From assembly GCA_040757335.1 (NCBI GenBank), contig JBFLXB010000003.1:13519-53898 (forward strand): a stretch of DNA of 40,380 bases, written 5' to 3'. The DNA is from Nitrospirota bacterium (GTDB lineage Bacteria > Nitrospirota > Nitrospiria > 2-01-FULL-66-17). Below, one piece after another: positions 38,487-40,380 of the stretch. The notes beneath the pieces are model-generated. The model did no database searches, was not told where the DNA came from, and worked only from the letters and a program-made list of their open reading frames with translations. The first letter of the stretch is position 1. Each line of letters begins with the position of its first letter. The position numbers and the translations under genes are program-made.

Positions 38487-39776
38487 ATGCAGCGAGCAAT
38501 TGTAAGCGGTTTCGTCACGGCGTGTGTGGTGATACCGGTATGGATTGGAGGAACGGAGGTCGGCGCCGAAGAACCGGCCCTCGAACGCGTAGAGCGAGAA
38601 TTGGCCGAGACCCAAGCGGCCGTACGCGCGCTGGAAGCCAAGCAACCGACCGCCGCACGGTTCAACCCTGATATATCGCTCGACGGCCTGTTTGCGGCCG
38701 GCGCGTCCACGGCACCGGATCTGGAGACGCTCGAAACCGGCGCGCACGATCCCAACCAACGGGGGTTCACGGTCCAGAACATCGAGTTGACCCTCTCGGG
38801 AACGGTGGATCCGTACTTCACCGCCATCGGGCATTTGATCTTCGGGATCGACCGCGAAGGAGAAAGCTTCATTGAAGTCGAGGAAGCCTACATGACGTCC
38901 ACCGCGCTGCCCGCGAATTTGCAACTCCGAGCCGGGCAGTTTTTCACCCAGTTCGGCCGACTGAATCCCCAGCATCCCCACGCGTGGGCGTTCGTGGATC
39001 AACCATTGATCAACGGCCGGATGTTCGGGGGGGACGGGATGCGCGGACCGGGCATGCAGTTGGCCTATCTGGTGCCGCTCCCGGTCTATGCCGAAGCCAT
39101 GGTCGCGCTGCAGGACAGTCAGGGCGAAACCATGTTCAGTTTTCGCAATGTCCCAGGGGACGAGCTCTTTGGTCGGACCTTGGTCGAGCGCCAAGTCGAA
39201 GGGATCGGCGATCTCGTAGTCACGCCGCGTTTGGCCACATCGTTTAATCCCAGCGACACCCAGACCGTGTTGGTCGGCGCGTCAGGCGCATTCGGACCCA
39301 ACGGCAGTGGCGAGTCGGCGCGAACCCAGATCTACGGGATCGACCTCTACTACAAGTGGAAGCCACTTCGGACCGTGAAGGGTTGGCCGTTCGTGGCGTG
39401 GCAGACCGAGGTGATGAATCGCAACTATGACAACGCCGCGGTGGAGGATGATCCGGCTACGGTCGCCGACGAGGCATTGCCGGAGGAACATCTCCGGGAC
39501 TGGGGCGGATACACGCAGGTGATGTGGGGTTTCACGCCGCGGTGGGTGGCTGGCCTGCGGGGCGAGTACGTGGCGGGAAAAAACGGAGACCTCACTGATC
39601 CGCTGCGCGAGCGGCGGGTCCGTGTCGCCCCGAATATGACCTTTTACCCCAGCGAGTTCTCAAAGTGGCGGATTCAATACAACTGGGACGATGTGGACAG
39701 CCGGGAGGACATCGAGCATTCGGTGTTCCTGCAGTGGGAGTTCTTGATTGGGGCGCACGGTGCACACACCTTCTAA
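38487..39776 (+). CDS. Outer-membrane porin (module 2)
   Basis: 429 residues, the same length as the porin at 26738. The ATG at 38487 follows AAGGAGGA (38476-38483). A signal peptide (about 1-26) leads to a short coiled coil (LERVERELAETQAAVRALEA). Beta strands follow with phosphate-selective-porin-like features (LRAGQFFTQFGRLNPQHPHAW, then GPGMQLAYLVPLPVY), ending in a terminal Phe (GAHGAHTF). It is probably a trimeric outer-membrane channel for a metal or metal complex. It is followed by a second ZnuA-like gene after 23 bp, so the porin/SBP pair is repeated. Confidence 0.82.
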   Translation: MQRAIVSGFVTACVVIPVWIGGTEVGAEEPALERVERELAETQAAVRALEAKQPTAARFNPDISLDGLFAAGASTAPDLETLETGAHDPNQRGFTVQNIELTLSGTVDPYFTAIGHLIFGIDREGESFIEVEEAYMTSTALPANLQLRAGQFFTQFGRLNPQHPHAWAFVDQPLINGRMFGGDGMRGPGMQLAYLVPLPVYAEAMVALQDSQGETMFSFRNVPGDELFGRTLVERQVEGIGDLVVTPRLATSFNPSDTQTVLVGASGAFGPNGSGESARTQIYGIDLYYKWKPLRTVKGWPFVAWQTEVMNRNYDNAAVEDDPATVADEALPEEHLRDWGGYTQVMWGFTPRWVAGLRGEYVAGKNGDLTDPLRERRVRVAPNMTFYPSEFSKWRIQYNWDDVDSREDIEHSVFLQWEFLIGAHGAHTF

Positions 39777-39799
39777 CGAAACCGCCAAGGAGATATGAG

Positions 39800-40380
39800 A
39801 TGAGATGGCTGCTTGCGTTCGTCTATCTTGCGGTGCTGGCGAGCCCCGTTGCGGCCGCTCCGTTGACCGTTGTCACCACCACGCCCGATTTGGCGGCCAT
39901 TGCCAAAGAAGTCGGGAAAGATCGGATCGAGGTGACCAGTATGGCTTCGGGTCTTCAGGATCCCCATTTCCTCGATCCGCGACCGAGTTTTCTCGTCAAA
40001 CTCAATCGGGCCGATCTGCTGATCGAGGGCGGACTCGAACTGGAAGTCGGCTGGTTGCCGCCGCTGCTCGCCAGCGCGCGGAACCCTCGCCTGCGGGTCG
40101 GCGAACCGGGCCGACTCGATGCGTCACAGGGTATCCAGGTGATCGGTGTACCTACCGGGCCGGTTGATCGCTCCCAAGGCGACGTTCACGGAAAAGGTAA
40201 CCCACACTTCCTGATGGATCCGCTGAACGGCGCTATCGTGGCCGACACCATCGCGCGGCGCCTGTGCAGCCTCGATGCCGGAGGCTGTGCGTCATTCAAG
40301 TCCAACGCACAGGCGTTCCGTGGTCGGATCGAAGCTGCATTGGCCAAGTGGACAACCATTCTGGCGGCGTACCAGGGCGC
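39800..40380 (+). CDS. ZnuA/TroA-family metal-binding periplasmic protein (module 2), 3' partial
   Basis: The frame is open to the window end (193 full codons). AAGGAG (39787-39792) precedes the ATG by 7 bp; an ATG at 39795 is out of frame and stops at once. A signal peptide (about 1-20, ending SPVAAA) leads to LTVVTTTPDLAAIAKEVGKD. Family ligands are visible: His56 (LQDPHFLDPRPS) and His136 (GKGNPHFLMDP), with His130 nearby (GDVHGKG). A Cys pair occurs at LCSLDAGGC. It resembles Mn/Zn-type binding proteins; ABC ATPase and permease genes may lie beyond the window. It is only distantly similar to the SBP at 28044. Confidence 0.87.
   Translation, partial: MRWLLAFVYLAVLASPVAAAPLTVVTTTPDLAAIAKEVGKDRIEVTSMASGLQDPHFLDPRPSFLVKLNRADLLIEGGLELEVGWLPPLLASARNPRLRVGEPGRLDASQGIQVIGVPTGPVDRSQGDVHGKGNPHFLMDPLNGAIVADTIARRLCSLDAGGCASFKSNAQAFRGRIEAALAKWTTILAAYQG

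Noticed and set aside
39805-40167. Plus-strand frame of 120 codons at the right end
   Set aside because: It is in a different frame from the ZnuA-like gene starting at 39800, which has a signal peptide, ribosome site and family ligands.

Overview
The window is GC-rich DNA from a Gram-negative (diderm) bacterium. Outer-membrane porins, an OmpA-type lipoprotein, a CzcCBA efflux system and prepilin-like proteins all point that way. Stand-alone PCP_red (protochlorophyllide-reductase-type) proteins, a monoheme cytochrome fused to a barrel-like domain, and giant HAF/delta-60 repeat proteins suggest Nitrospirota (Nitrospira-like) or a neighbouring phylum. This is inference from gene content; there is no rRNA here to place the organism. 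No tRNA, rRNA, CRISPR array, transposase or phage gene was seen.

Region 1 (1-13034) holds two giant extracellular repeat proteins on the + strand, the first cut by the window edge. Both are strings of predicted beta-propellers (HAF, delta-60, FG-GAP, SBBP, INAxGxVVW, kelch-like) joined to PKD, HYR, BIG2 and Ig-like modules. They share the same C-terminal tail. Two hairpin terminators follow.

Region 2 (13358-22259) is housekeeping. It has a YbhB/PEBP protein, an OmpA-like lipoprotein and a methyltransferase (both - strand), an RNase HIII-like enzyme (- strand) divergent from rpsF-ssb-rpsR, a DUF192 protein, a PilZ protein, two pseudopilin-like proteins, a membrane-anchored thioredoxin-fold protein, a DUF420 membrane protein and HU.

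Region 3 (22347-25968) is a compact island: a Mrp/NBP35 Fe-S carrier ATPase, a zinc-ribbon protein with two PCP_red repeats, a heme-oxygenase-like (TenA/PqqC/CADD fold) protein, and a protein with four PCP_red repeats. The last two overlap by ATGA. No photosynthesis gene accompanies them, so the role is unknown.

Region 4 (26138-40380) is a metal-homeostasis island. It contains nikR with all four nickel ligands, then a promoter with a NikR-like dyad driving an outer-membrane porin plus a ZnuA-like binding protein. Next come a convergent CXXCH-barrel protein, a small His-rich exported protein, czcCBA with a P-II-like gene, a DUF4124 protein, another small exported protein, and a second porin plus ZnuA-like pair running off the window. 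The layout suggests import modules (porin plus periplasmic metal carrier) beside an export pump, with nickel as the likely signal.

Four intergenic repeats are visible. Three (17638-17761, 26004-26124, 37775-38016) share a central ACGTAC...GTACGC palindrome and look like one family of non-coding palindromic elements. The fourth (24036-24177) is a GC-rich double hairpin.
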